The notes below the pieces were generated by a model. That model searched no databases. It was not told where the DNA came from and saw nothing but the letters and a program-made list of their open reading frames with translations. Positions 57,057 through 64,000 of a stretch of DNA of 64,000 nucleotides are shown here, piece by piece. The stretch lies in contig JACZKP010000177.1 of assembly GCA_014860005.1 (NCBI GenBank), forward strand, positions 11,621-75,620, given 5' to 3'. Within the stretch, counting starts at the first letter, position 1. Each line of letters begins with the position of its first letter. Position numbers and translations under genes: made by a program. This DNA comes from Verrucomicrobiota bacterium (GTDB lineage: Bacteria; Verrucomicrobiota; Verrucomicrobiae; Limisphaerales; UBA11358).

Positions 57057-58265
57057 CTATCGAAAATGGAAGCCCAACATTTCCACAGCCTTATTGGCCT
57101 TCTCATTCCTAATGGGGTGATCCGGCAGAACCCATCCAATAAGTTCTTGAACATTCGATGACCCAAATTGTTTTAGCTTGAATGCATCATCAACGAGAAG
57201 CGCTGAAATCCTTTGGGCAACATCATCCTGAGAACACAACAAATACTCCAACGAGGTCCGAATCTTCTCCAAGGAATTCTCTTTTGTAAACTTCTCGTCA
57301 GCATCAAATCGTTGGCTGCGAGCGCGTCCAGAGTGCATCCGTGAATAGATTTGACGAGCATCTTCTCTTGAAAGTTCCTGGATGCGCTCAGGACTCAAAA
57401 CCGAGCGAAAGAATTCCGCTCGATCGTTCAAACTGCCGTTGTAGTTCTCGCCTCCCTTGTCGTATTCAATGAACTGACGGAAAAGAACGGGCAGGATTTC
57501 TCGCCGATAGTTTGCCTCAGCGGCAATTTTCTGAAGATTCTTTTGATTCCAAATCTTCACAATCCAATGCCAGAAGTGATCAATCACAAGGTAAGAGGGT
57601 GTTCCGGGATACTCCGTCTCGGATATTTGACCAACGATTTCCTTTACCTCATCAACGCGCTTCCAAAATGCAAGGTAGTCGCGACCCTCTTTGCTCGTGA
57701 CTCGTTTGCGACCACGCCCAAAACGTGGAGCGACGTTCTGCCGCTCGAACTTGGCGTATCCGCTGTTTATTTTTTCGCGCTCTTGCTGGGTCTCGCGACA
57801 GAACTGCCGATACCGCTGGACATCGGGCGGCGAAAGCGATGCCGCGGCATCCCAGACGCTCTGGAAATGTCGAGCCAACGCGTCGAGCTGCGACGAGTCC
57901 GATAGAAAAACGTTTGTTTCGATGTTGTTGAGCAGACCGCCGGCTGTGAAATTTGCAGACCCCACGAGTGCGCCGAATGGTTGACCGCTGCGATAAAACA
58001 AGTAGAGCTTTGAGTGAAATCTGCTGTCGTAGAACTTGATTTCCAAACCAGCGTGAAGCAATCGGCGCAGCAAGTCGGGACTCGTCGGAGGCTGGAGAGC
58101 AACGACAAAAGAGAGTCGCAGCTTTCGTTGAAGCCAGCGGTCAATGAGGTCGGAATGCGAAAAATAAGCAACGGCCAACCGAATCTCATCTGCCGATTCA
58201 GAGGTTCTCAGGATGAATTCGTTTACAGACGAACTATTGCTGTTCTCGACTAAAAAACTTTGCAT
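57057..58265 (-). CDS. Phospholipase D-like nuclease domain protein
   Basis: 402 residues. N-terminal PLD-type domain with one HKD-like motif: FHSKLYLFYR (His84, Lys86) followed by ALVGSANFTAGG (Gly102-Ser103, Asn105), preceded by IRLAVAYFSHSDLIDRWL and LRRLLHAGLEIKFYD. This is the form found in restriction-type nucleases of the NgoFVII/BfiI kind, where two subunits share one site. Residues 190-402 are an unrecognised helical domain (WKRVDEVKEIVGQI, LEKIRTSLEYLLCSQDDVAQ). No methyltransferase is adjacent, so it may be a stand-alone defence nuclease (inference). Confidence 0.72.
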   Translation of the reverse strand: MQSFLVENSNSSSVNEFILRTSESADEIRLAVAYFSHSDLIDRWLQRKLRLSFVVALQPPTSPDLLRRLLHAGLEIKFYDSRFHSKLYLFYRSGQPFGALVGSANFTAGGLLNNIETNVFLSDSSQLDALARHFQSVWDAAASLSPPDVQRYRQFCRETQQEREKINSGYAKFERQNVAPRFGRGRKRVTSKEGRDYLAFWKRVDEVKEIVGQISETEYPGTPSYLVIDHFWHWIVKIWNQKNLQKIAAEANYRREILPVLFRQFIEYDKGGENYNGSLNDRAEFFRSVLSPERIQELSREDARQIYSRMHSGRARSQRFDADEKFTKENSLEKIRTSLEYLLCSQDDVAQRISALLVDDAFKLKQFGSSNVQELIGWVLPDHPIRNEKANKAVEMLGFHFR

Positions 58266-58268
58266 AGC

Positions 58269-58348
58269 TCACAAGGATTGAATTGCCCTATCAATCCTCC
58301 CCATCACCTCGGGCCAAAGGGGTTGCCGGTGCAGGCGAGGCGGACGGC
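58269..58348 (-). pseudogene. Detached gltX 3' end, fragment 3 (decayed)
   Basis: Minus-strand reading gives AVRLACTGNPFGP, an internal deletion, then EVMGRIDRAIQSL and a TGA stop at 58269. The real gltX ends HPVRLACTGNPSGPSLYHLL EVIGKEKTLARI (space inserted) and so on, so this is its last 40 or so codons with losses. It lies 14 bp after the old stop of the RelE-like toxin remnant. Confidence 0.7.
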
Positions 58349-58362
58349 TTTCATTTCTGTTT

Positions 58363-58631
58363 TCATGCCGGAAACTGTCGGTCGAACTCTTTGCGGCGGC
58401 CAATCCACACCCAAATCCATTCATCACCTTCAAACCGTTGAGCCACGGCGCGGTATCACGCGTGACCCGCACCGACCAGAACCGTGGGTCGGCACGCAGT
58501 CGTTCCAGTTGCAGTGAGGGATGCGACGGAAATCCGATAAACTTTAGATGCGCAGAGCGCGCGGCGTCTTTAATGATCGGAGGCAACGCACGGTAAACTT
58601 TCCAAAACTTTTCCGTGCCGAGTGATTTCAC
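58363..58631 (-). pseudogene. RelE/ParE-like toxin, frameshifted (module 3)
   Basis: GTG start overlapping the antitoxin stop (GTGA). Reads MKSLGTEKFWKVYRALPPII, HPSLQLERLRADPRFWSVRV, TRDT; then a small deletion shifts the frame. In the other frame the gene continues AVAQRFEGDEWIWVWIGRRK EFDRQFPA (space inserted) to the original stop at 58363. The intact form would be a toxin of about 90 residues. As it stands, the product loses the active C-terminus and reads into the gltX fragment. Confidence 0.75.
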
Positions 58632-58876
58632 TTTTGCGCGTCGAAATCCGCGTCGCGCATTTCGGAAAAAGTGGCGGGGTTGTTCTTAAACTGCGCGGCA
58701 ATCTCATCGCCCAAGGTTGTGAGCGCCGGGCGCGGGCGCGGGTTGTTGACCATGCGCTGCCATTTCAAATCGCCATTGAGTTCGGGGAGAATGGACGGCA
58801 AATCTTCAGCGAGCCGTTCGCGGTCGGCCGAGCTCAAGGCTTTGATGGCGGCTTCAATTTCAGCAACCGTGCTCAT
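58628..58876 (-). CDS. Antitoxin of module 3
   Basis: 82 residues: MSTVAEIEAAIKALSSADRE, RLAEDLPSILPEL, then PRPALTTLGDEIAAQFKNNP and a Phe/Asp-rich end. The frame is intact although the toxin is broken. Differs from the module 2 antitoxin at only a few positions. Its function without the toxin is unclear; it could still neutralise related toxins (inference). Confidence 0.75.
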   Translation of the reverse strand: MSTVAEIEAAIKALSSADRERLAEDLPSILPELNGDLKWQRMVNNPRPRPALTTLGDEIAAQFKNNPATFSEMRDADFDAQK

Positions 58877-59082
58877 CTTGGCGGCAATCTAAATCAGCGC
58901 AGGCGGGAGGTAAAACGCTTTTACACAGTGAGTCCACATTCAGGTGCGACAGGAAGTGGCGGTCGCTTTTGGTGGTGGCAGTTCTCGCGCTGCGAGAACT
59001 CCGCCCGCGTCATAGAGGGCGGAACGAATTGTCCAAGGGGTCGGACTGGCAAAGCCGTTGCACCGCTGCACGCGGCGCTACT

Positions 59083-59152
59083 GCTCGCCCCGTGGGATAC
59101 TTCCTGCAAACTCAGCCAGCGGTGGAGAGATTCTCCATCTCACGGGGCGAGC
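59083..59152. repeat. Palindromic repeat near module 3
   Basis: GCTCGCCCCGTGGGAT on the left and ATCTCACGGGGCGAGC on the right with a loop of about 38 bases, in the gap between the antitoxin and the membrane protein gene. No gene is supported between 58877 and 59270. Confidence 0.65.
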
Positions 59153-59270
59153 AGCGCGAGCAGTTCCACCAGTTGACCGCCACTTCTGGTCGCGCCTTGT
59201 AAATTGATCAATGCCGTGGGATGAAATAACGGCGGTGGAAAAAGCGTGGCGGGCTGAACGCTTGTCAGGC

Positions 59271-60341
59271 TCACACAACCTTGCTCGCCGGCCGGCATCG
59301 CACACGCCCCACCCATTCCCGCCAGCCGCGCCACAGGGCAATCGCAGTGAGAAAGAAACCCAGTGGCGTCCACAGAACAAAGTTGGCGGCTACCGGAACG
59401 AAGACAGCCGCCCGCACTCGGGGAACCGAAAGCAGCAACGCGAGCACAATCACCGCCACGAAGATCGTGACTGCGCGCGGCAGTTCTTTCGGCTCAACCG
59501 ATGTTTCTGCACTCGCCAACGGTTCGCGTACACGGTGCAACCAAATTCCACCTATCACGACCGCGTAAAACGCCAGCGTTATCAGTTGAATCAACGCGGA
59601 AGGCAGGCCTTCCGGGCGGAGAAAAAAGTACGTGACGCCGTAAAGCACAGCCAGGTAAACGCAAAGTCCGGCAAAACCGCGCCGACCGAACACCACCAAC
59701 GAATGCGCGTCCGCAGCCGCCAACCCCGGGCGCGCCAGCCGCGCCAGCGCCAGCAACACCACGCAGATGAAGGCGATGTTCAGGCAAAGATGCGCCGGCC
59801 CGCCGGAGTTGATGCCCAGCGTGCAGCCACACGAGAGAATGATATAGAGTCGCACGGCCAGCGCGCCGCGGCTGCCGCCGGTTGCCCAGGCGAGGTCCGG
59901 GAACAGCGGACGCAGTCTGGGACACAGCAAACAGGCGACCGCCAGCGGCAGCAGGAACGACATCACCGGATGAAACAGAAAAACCATGCTCAGTTCGGAG
60001 AAGCCAAAGGGGCCGAGATGGCCCAGGACGAGTTTCCCATCGCCACCGTAGCCGTGCCAGATCACCTTGGTGATCCAGGATTCATAAAGGCCGAACAAAA
60101 CGCCCCAAAGATAGAGCGCGCCCAGCGACGTCCGCCCCGTCCGCACCGCCAGCGTGGTGAAAAAGAAAAAGTGCGCGAAGTACAACCAGTAGGTGACCAG
60201 CCACGTCCAGGGAGTCCAGAAACCCGTTGCCACCGACGCGCCGGAAAAACCCTCCGCGGAAATCAGCACCAGAAACCCAAACAACAGCCGTGGCCAGACG
60301 ATCATCAAGACCAGAACACTCCGTTGGTTGGAATGTTTCAA
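59271..60341 (-). CDS. Multi-spanning membrane protein of unknown function
   Basis: 356 residues with about eight or nine hydrophobic segments, e.g. VLVLMIVWPRLLFGFLVLIS, WLVTYWLYFAHFFFFTTLAV, FLFHPVMSFLLPLAVACLLC, AFYAVVIGGIWL and AVTIFVAVIVLALLLSVP. No transporter or enzyme signature was recognised. It lies between toxin-antitoxin modules 2 and 3 in the same direction. A 493-codon frame on the opposite strand is a shadow. Confidence 0.72.
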   Translation of the reverse strand: MKHSNQRSVLVLMIVWPRLLFGFLVLISAEGFSGASVATGFWTPWTWLVTYWLYFAHFFFFTTLAVRTGRTSLGALYLWGVLFGLYESWITKVIWHGYGGDGKLVLGHLGPFGFSELSMVFLFHPVMSFLLPLAVACLLCPRLRPLFPDLAWATGGSRGALAVRLYIILSCGCTLGINSGGPAHLCLNIAFICVVLLALARLARPGLAAADAHSLVVFGRRGFAGLCVYLAVLYGVTYFFLRPEGLPSALIQLITLAFYAVVIGGIWLHRVREPLASAETSVEPKELPRAVTIFVAVIVLALLLSVPRVRAAVFVPVAANFVLWTPLGFFLTAIALWRGWREWVGRVRCRPASKVV

Positions 60342-60489
60342 GTAAATCCTGCGCGTTTAGCGGCTGAACGCCGCGCGCCAAGGAACGGAGCGCAGATCTG
60401 TGCCCGCAGCGGTTGGGTTGACCGGCGGCGGATCAACCCGCGACCGGAACGCTCAGTCCATTATCACGATACTAAAAAGGAGCATCATC

Positions 60490-60514
60490 GTTTGCCCGTG
60501 CGGGCGAGGCGGAC
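60490..60514 (-). pseudogene. Detached gltX 3' end, fragment 2 (minimal)
   Basis: Only VRLARTG remains on the minus strand, matching VRLACTG of gltX. It follows the toxin remnant of module 2 with the same 14-bp spacing, apart from a few changes, as in module 3. Confidence 0.5.
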
Positions 60515-60531
60515 GCTTTTCATTTCTGTTT

Positions 60532-60698
60532 TCATGCCGGGAACTGTCGTTCGAAATCTTTGCGGCGGCCAATCCACACCCAAATCCATACATCACCTTC
60601 AAACCGTTGAGCCACGGCGCGGCGCACGCGGCGTCCTTGATGACCGGAGGCAACGCACGGTAAGCATTCCAAAACTTTTCCGCGCCGAGTGATTTCAC
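60532..60698 (-). pseudogene. RelE/ParE-like toxin, internally deleted (module 2)
   Basis: Starts MKSLGAEKFWNAYRALPPVI KDAA (space inserted) like module 3, then jumps to the RRAVAQRFEGDVWIWVWIGR RKDFERQFPA end (space inserted) in a different frame. About 100 bp of the middle are missing, so it cannot encode a working toxin. Confidence 0.75.
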
Positions 60699-60943
60699 TT
60701 TTGCAGGTCGAAATCCGCGTCGCGCATTTCGGAAACAGTGGCGGGGTTGTTCTTGAACTGCGCGGCAATCTCATCACCCAAGGTTGTGAGCGCCGGGCGC
60801 GGGCGCGGGTCGTTGACGATGCGCTGCCATTTCAAATCGCCATTGAGTTCGGGGAGAATGGACGGCAAATCTTCAGCGAGGCGTTCGCGGTCGGCCGGGG
60901 TCAAGGCTTTGATGGCGGCTTCAATTTCAGCAACCGTGCTCAT
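60695..60943 (-). CDS. Antitoxin of module 2
   Basis: 82 residues, MSTVAEIEAAIKALTPADRE onward, nearly identical to the module 3 antitoxin. The upstream 45 bp (GGCAATCTAAATCAGCGCAG and following) are also the same in both modules. The frame is intact while its toxin is deleted. Confidence 0.75.
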   Translation of the reverse strand: MSTVAEIEAAIKALTPADRERLAEDLPSILPELNGDLKWQRIVNDPRPRPALTTLGDEIAAQFKNNPATVSEMRDADFDLQK

Positions 60944-60988
60944 CTTGGCGGCAATCTAAATCAGCGCAGGCGGGAGGTAAAACGCTTT

Positions 60989-61130
60989 TTACACAAGCAA
61001 AGCCAGTGCTTTCTCAATCCTCCCCGTCACCTTCTCCTTACCCATCACCTCCAACAAATGATAAAGGCTGGGGCCGGAGGGGTTGCCCGTGCAGGCGACA
61101 CGGACAGGATGGACGAGCACGCCGGCTTGT
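60989..61130 (-). pseudogene. Detached gltX 3' end, fragment 1, abutting the module 1 toxin gene
   Basis: 47 codons in the sense direction: AGVLVHPVRVACTGNPSGPS, LYHLLEVMGKEKVTGRIEKA, LALLV and stop. Intact gltX reads AGVLVHPVRLACTGNPSGPS, LYHLLEVIGKEKTLARIQKV, FNCLT. The fragment's 5' border is the base next to the toxin stop codon. Sequence divergence from gltX shows that it is not a recent tandem copy. Confidence 0.82.
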
Positions 61131-61394
61131 TCAGAGGTCACGGTAAATTTCCTTTCGGTTGCCGACACCGAGGAGGTGAATGACGTTTTTCACCGCATCG
61201 AAGGTGTAGATGATCCGATAATCTCCCACCCGCAACCGGTAACGGTTGTGCCCTTTCAGGCGATGATGCGGAAAGGTTTTGAGCCGCAGTCCCATCTCAT
61301 CAATCTTTGATTCGATGCGCGAGCGGACGTTGGGAGGTAAATTGAAGAAGGCGGAATCGTAAGTGGTGTAGCAGACTTGCAGAGCCGCGCTCAT
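61131..61394 (-). CDS. RelE/ParE-family toxin (module 1)
   Basis: 87 residues: VCYTTYDSAFFNLPPNVRSR, IESKIDEMGLRLKTFPHHRL, KGHNRYRLRVGDYRIIYTFD and an ending HLLGVGNRKEIYRDL. The RLRVGDYRIIY and GNRKEIY motifs are those of RelE/ParE toxins, complete here. ATG 61394 is 4 bp after the antitoxin stop. This is the only one of the three modules at this locus with an intact toxin. Confidence 0.87.
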   Translation of the reverse strand: MSAALQVCYTTYDSAFFNLPPNVRSRIESKIDEMGLRLKTFPHHRLKGHNRYRLRVGDYRIIYTFDAVKNVIHLLGVGNRKEIYRDL

Positions 61395-61398
61395 GCGC

Positions 61399-61587
61399 TC
61401 AAGGCTGGCGCACACGCGGGTGGACTCCAGCGGCCATCTCGTGCTCGGACTTTTGTATGGCTGACTCGAAATCAGGCGTGAATTCGAAGTCGTCCTCAAT
61501 CATGTCGTCCAGCCAACCGCGAACTTCGCGGAGTTCAGCCTGCGTGAGGGTCTCCAATTGAGCTTCAATTTGCGCGACTTTGCTCAT
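61399..61587 (-). CDS. Antitoxin (module 1)
   Basis: 62 residues: MSKVAQIEAQLETLTQAELR, EVRGWLDDMIEDDFEFTPDF, ESAIQKSEHEMAAG. The acidic helical pattern is typical of small antitoxins paired with RelE/ParE toxins. It starts 49 bp after the gltX stop codon and is in the same direction. Confidence 0.8.
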   Translation of the reverse strand: MSKVAQIEAQLETLTQAELREVRGWLDDMIEDDFEFTPDFESAIQKSEHEMAAGVHPRVRQP

Positions 61588-61636
61588 GGCCGTAAGCTGC
61601 TTTGGACGTGGTCGGATTGCAAGTTCAATTCCCGCT

Positions 61637-62983
61637 TTATGTAAGGCAATTAAACACTTTTTGAATTCTCGCCAGAGTCTTTTCTTTACCGATCACCTCC
61701 AGCAAATGATACAAGCTCGGGCCGGAGGGATTGCCGGTGCAGGCGAGGCGGACGGGATGGACGAGCACGCCGGCTTTCACGCCGAGTTCGGCGGCCACGG
61801 CTTTCAACGCGGCTTCCAAGGCCGCGGCGTTGAATGGCTCGGCTACGGCGAAGGCATCCCGGAGTTTTTCGAGGCGTGGTTTGTTTTCCGGCACGAAGCT
61901 TTTCTTCGCAGCTTCCGGGTCATAGGTGATTTCGTCGCGGAAATAAAATCCGCCATACGCCGGCAGTTCGCCGAAAGTTTTGATTTTGCCTTTGCAGGTG
62001 TCGAGCGCGGCTTTGACGTAGTTCACGTCGAATTGGTTGGTGTCAATGCCCGCCTTGGCCAGCGCGTGGACTGAGAGTTCGTAAAAGCGGGCATCCGGCA
62101 GTTCGCGGCAGTATTCGCCTTGCAGCCAGACGAGCTTCTCGAAGTCGAACTTGGCGTTGTGCCGGAGTATCTGCGGTAAATCAAAGCGTTCGACGACTTC
62201 AGCAAGGGGAAGTTTTTCCTGATTGTCCTTGGGCGACCAACCGAGCAGGCAGAGGTAATTATCCACGGCCTCGGGCAGGAAACCTTCATCAAGGTAGGTG
62301 GTGAGGGATGCGCCACGGTCGCGTTTGCTCATCTTGCTGCCGTCGGCGTTCAGGATGAGCGGAATGTGCGCATACTTCGGAGGCTCGACCCCAAACGCTC
62401 TGAACAGCGCGATGTGCTTGGCGGTGTTGCTCAGGTGATCTTCGCCGCGAATGACATGCGTGATGCCCATCTCCAGATCGTCCACCACGTTGACGAAGTG
62501 AAACACGGGCTGGCCGTCGCTGCGCACGATGACAAAATCGGGATCAATCTCCTCACGGTCGGTGAGTTTGCGCAACACGTCGCCGACGACGAGGTCGGGA
62601 ATCAGGATCGGCTCGCGCTGCATCTTGAACTTGATCGCGCCTTCGTGTTCGTAGGCAAGGCCGCGCGAAAGCAAAGCTTCGACGCGGCGCTGGTAATTCT
62701 CTTTTCGTTGCGACTGGAAATACGGGCCGCGGTCACCTTTGCAGGATCCGGTGGCGTCGGCGGTAAGCGGGCCTTCATCCCAATGGAGACCGAGCCAGCG
62801 CAGGCCGTTGAGAATCACATCCACGGCTTCCTGCGTGTTGCGCGCGGCGTCGGTGTCCTCGATGCGCAGAACAAACGTGCCGCCGGTGTGGCGGGCATAA
62901 AGCCAGTTGAACAAAGCGGTGCGGGCGCCCCCGATATGCAGGTAGCCGGTGGGCGATGGCGCAAAACGAACACGAGTTTTCAT
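61637..62983 (-). CDS. gltX: Glutamyl-tRNA synthetase
   Basis: 448 residues, class I. HIGH-like motif PSPTGYLHIGGARTALFNW, KMSKS-like motif SKMSKRDRGASL, plus LRIEDTDAARNTQEA and the IRGEDHLSNTAKHIALF segment. ATG at 62983 begins MKTRVRFAPSPTGYLHIGG; further upstream the frame runs through GGATGGACAC repeats. The 3' end is intact here (ending KVFNCLT), and its C-terminal coding sequence is repeated as fragments at three downstream places. Confidence 0.96.
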   Translation of the reverse strand: MKTRVRFAPSPTGYLHIGGARTALFNWLYARHTGGTFVLRIEDTDAARNTQEAVDVILNGLRWLGLHWDEGPLTADATGSCKGDRGPYFQSQRKENYQRRVEALLSRGLAYEHEGAIKFKMQREPILIPDLVVGDVLRKLTDREEIDPDFVIVRSDGQPVFHFVNVVDDLEMGITHVIRGEDHLSNTAKHIALFRAFGVEPPKYAHIPLILNADGSKMSKRDRGASLTTYLDEGFLPEAVDNYLCLLGWSPKDNQEKLPLAEVVERFDLPQILRHNAKFDFEKLVWLQGEYCRELPDARFYELSVHALAKAGIDTNQFDVNYVKAALDTCKGKIKTFGELPAYGGFYFRDEITYDPEAAKKSFVPENKPRLEKLRDAFAVAEPFNAAALEAALKAVAAELGVKAGVLVHPVRLACTGNPSGPSLYHLLEVIGKEKTLARIQKVFNCLT

Positions 62984-63071
62984 CGCGGAGAATTTAAGCA
63001 CGGATGGACACGGATGGACACGGATAAAAATCGCCGAATGAATTGCGATCCTGGCTGCGAGTGCCCCCGGC

Positions 63072-64000
63072 TCACCTTGAAGTCTGAACGTTCGGTGAGG
63101 TCGCCGGCGTTGACGCAACGGCGGTCGGCGGCGCGGCGGGTTTGGGATACGCCGGCCGCTGGTGATGGCGCGCTTTCAACCAACCGCAGAACGAGTCCTG
63201 CACCCGCGCCAGTTCCGACAGGGTGAGTGGACATCGCGCCAATTCGCCTTCCGCAATCCGCTCCGCGATCAGGTTGCCGACGAAAGCGCGCAATTCAGCT
63301 TCGGGTTTTGCGCCCAACGAGCGCGTGGCCGCCTCGAGAGTGTCGGCCAGGGCAATGATTCCGGATTCGCGGGTGGAGGGCGGTGGACCCGGGTAGCAGA
63401 ACTGCGCCCGCAACGTCTCGGGGTCTTCGCCTTCCTGCAACTGTTCCCAGGCGCGAGCGTAGAAGAACCGCACCAGCGAGATGCCGTGATGTTCCGCGAT
63501 AATGTCGCGGAACGCCCGCGGCAGTCGGTGCTTTCGGGCCAGTTCCAATCCGTGCGTGACGTGTTCGATGATTTGCCGGGCGCTCTCGCGCGGGTCCAAG
63601 TCGTCATGCGGAGAAGGACCGTCAATGTTCTCGGCAAAAATGGCGGGGGCTTTCAATTTGCCGATGTCATGAAAGAACGCTGCCGTCCGGCAAAACAATG
63701 CCCGCGCGCCAATCGTCGCCGCCGCCTTCTCCGCGAGATCGGCGACATTGAGGGTGTGATGCCACGTGCCCGGGGCCTGCTCCTTGAGTTGATCCAGCAA
63801 TGAGTGGTCGCTGCCGTACTCGATGAGCGTCACGTCCGACAATTCACCCAGCATCCACTCCATCACCGGCAGCAGCATCAGCACGGCCAGGGCAGCAGCC
63901 AGACCGATCAGCACCGGTGCGGCGGCGGCCCCGGCAATGGCTTCAAGCGAGGCTTCACCCATTACGCCATGTATTGCGGCAATGGCGCCGAGCATCACTC
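63072..64000 (-). CDS. HD-domain phosphodiesterase (PgpH/7TM-HD type), 5' part outside the window
   Basis: At least 308 residues visible. One or two membrane helices (VLIGLAAALAVLMLLPVMEW) are followed by an HD domain: PGTWHHTLNVADLAEKAA, CRTAAFFHDIGKLKAPAIFA, EHVTHGLELARKHRLP, IIAEHHGISLVRFFY and IIALADTLEAATRSL. These are the motifs of 7TM-HD proteins such as PgpH, which degrade cyclic di-AMP. The N-terminal extracellular and first membrane parts lie beyond base 64000. The last 40 or so residues are Pro/Ala/Thr-rich. Confidence 0.88.
   Translation of the reverse strand, partial: VMLGAIAAIHGVMGEASLEAIAGAAAAPVLIGLAAALAVLMLLPVMEWMLGELSDVTLIEYGSDHSLLDQLKEQAPGTWHHTLNVADLAEKAAATIGARALFCRTAAFFHDIGKLKAPAIFAENIDGPSPHDDLDPRESARQIIEHVTHGLELARKHRLPRAFRDIIAEHHGISLVRFFYARAWEQLQEGEDPETLRAQFCYPGPPPSTRESGIIALADTLEAATRSLGAKPEAELRAFVGNLIAERIAEGELARCPLTLSELARVQDSFCGWLKARHHQRPAYPKPAAPPTAVASTPATSPNVQTSR

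Noticed and set aside
59211..60692. Plus-strand open frame of 493 codons
   Set aside because: It lies opposite a membrane protein gene and consists of Arg/Gln/His-rich sequence typical of an antisense shadow.

Overview
The window looks like a chromosomal segment of a Verrucomicrobia bacterium, probably of the Pedosphaera/Limisphaera group. This is inferred from family-level resemblance, not from a marker gene. The signs are ECF sigma factors fused to a membrane anchor and a long C-terminal region, a GloVer-repeat secreted protein, prepilin-like proteins with the [20 protein letters not shown] signature, many short palindromic repeats between and inside genes, and moderately high GC. No transposase, integrase, rRNA operon or prophage was recognised. 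One tRNA gene (Ala, GGC anticodon) is present.

Layout. 1-7.9 kb: the 3' part of RNase R, two ECF sigma paralogues, and a patchwork of six aspS (aspartyl-tRNA synthetase) 3'-end fragments, three copies of a 226-bp inverted repeat, an AbiEii-type module and a hicBA module. 7.9-12.4 kb: purD, clpB and a small basic protein. 12.4-15.1 kb: broken small genes and an orphan cas1-cas2 pair with no effector or array. 15.2-21.1 kb: an M48 protease with two YbjQ-like proteins, an esterase, a haem-binding protein, malQ and pdxH. 21.4-28.1 kb: gyrB and gyrA with a vapBC-type module between them. 28.3-31.9 kb: an ABC exporter, a prepilin-like protein and two small envelope proteins. 32.6-38.6 kb: a WalJ-like hydrolase, a Tat-exported oxidoreductase, a SpoU methyltransferase, a GloVer protein and a secreted EEP phosphatase. 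38.7-44.7 kb: an accessory island with a STAND-type NTPase carrying a C-terminal PD-(D/E)XK-like nuclease, and a MazF-like module between two decayed rnhA copies. 44.7-55.3 kb: a secreted histidine-motif protein, a lysyl-oxidase-domain protein, glnE, a glycosyltransferase, a SufT-like gene and a large adhesin-like protein. 55.8-61.6 kb: tRNA-Ala, a PLD-type nuclease, a membrane protein and three RelE/ParE-type toxin-antitoxin modules interleaved with gltX 3'-end fragments. 61.6-64 kb: gltX and the C-terminal part of an HD phosphodiesterase.

Main ideas. (1) At two unrelated loci, toxin-antitoxin operons sit directly upstream of, and in the same orientation as, detached 3' ends of an aminoacyl-tRNA synthetase gene (aspS fragments at 2.9-7.8 kb, gltX fragments at 58.3-61.1 kb). 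In two cases the toxin stop codon abuts the fragment with no gap. This is what repeated cassette insertion into a gene's 3' end would leave. (2) Short palindromic repeats lie in frame inside purD, clpB, cas1 and glnE, similar in concept to the Rickettsia palindromic elements. (3) The 1395-residue STAND-nuclease and the PLD nuclease are candidate defence proteins. (4) A bacterial protein keeps the copper ligands and both cofactor residues of lysyl oxidase. Coordinates of repeat borders were read by eye and may be off by a few bases.
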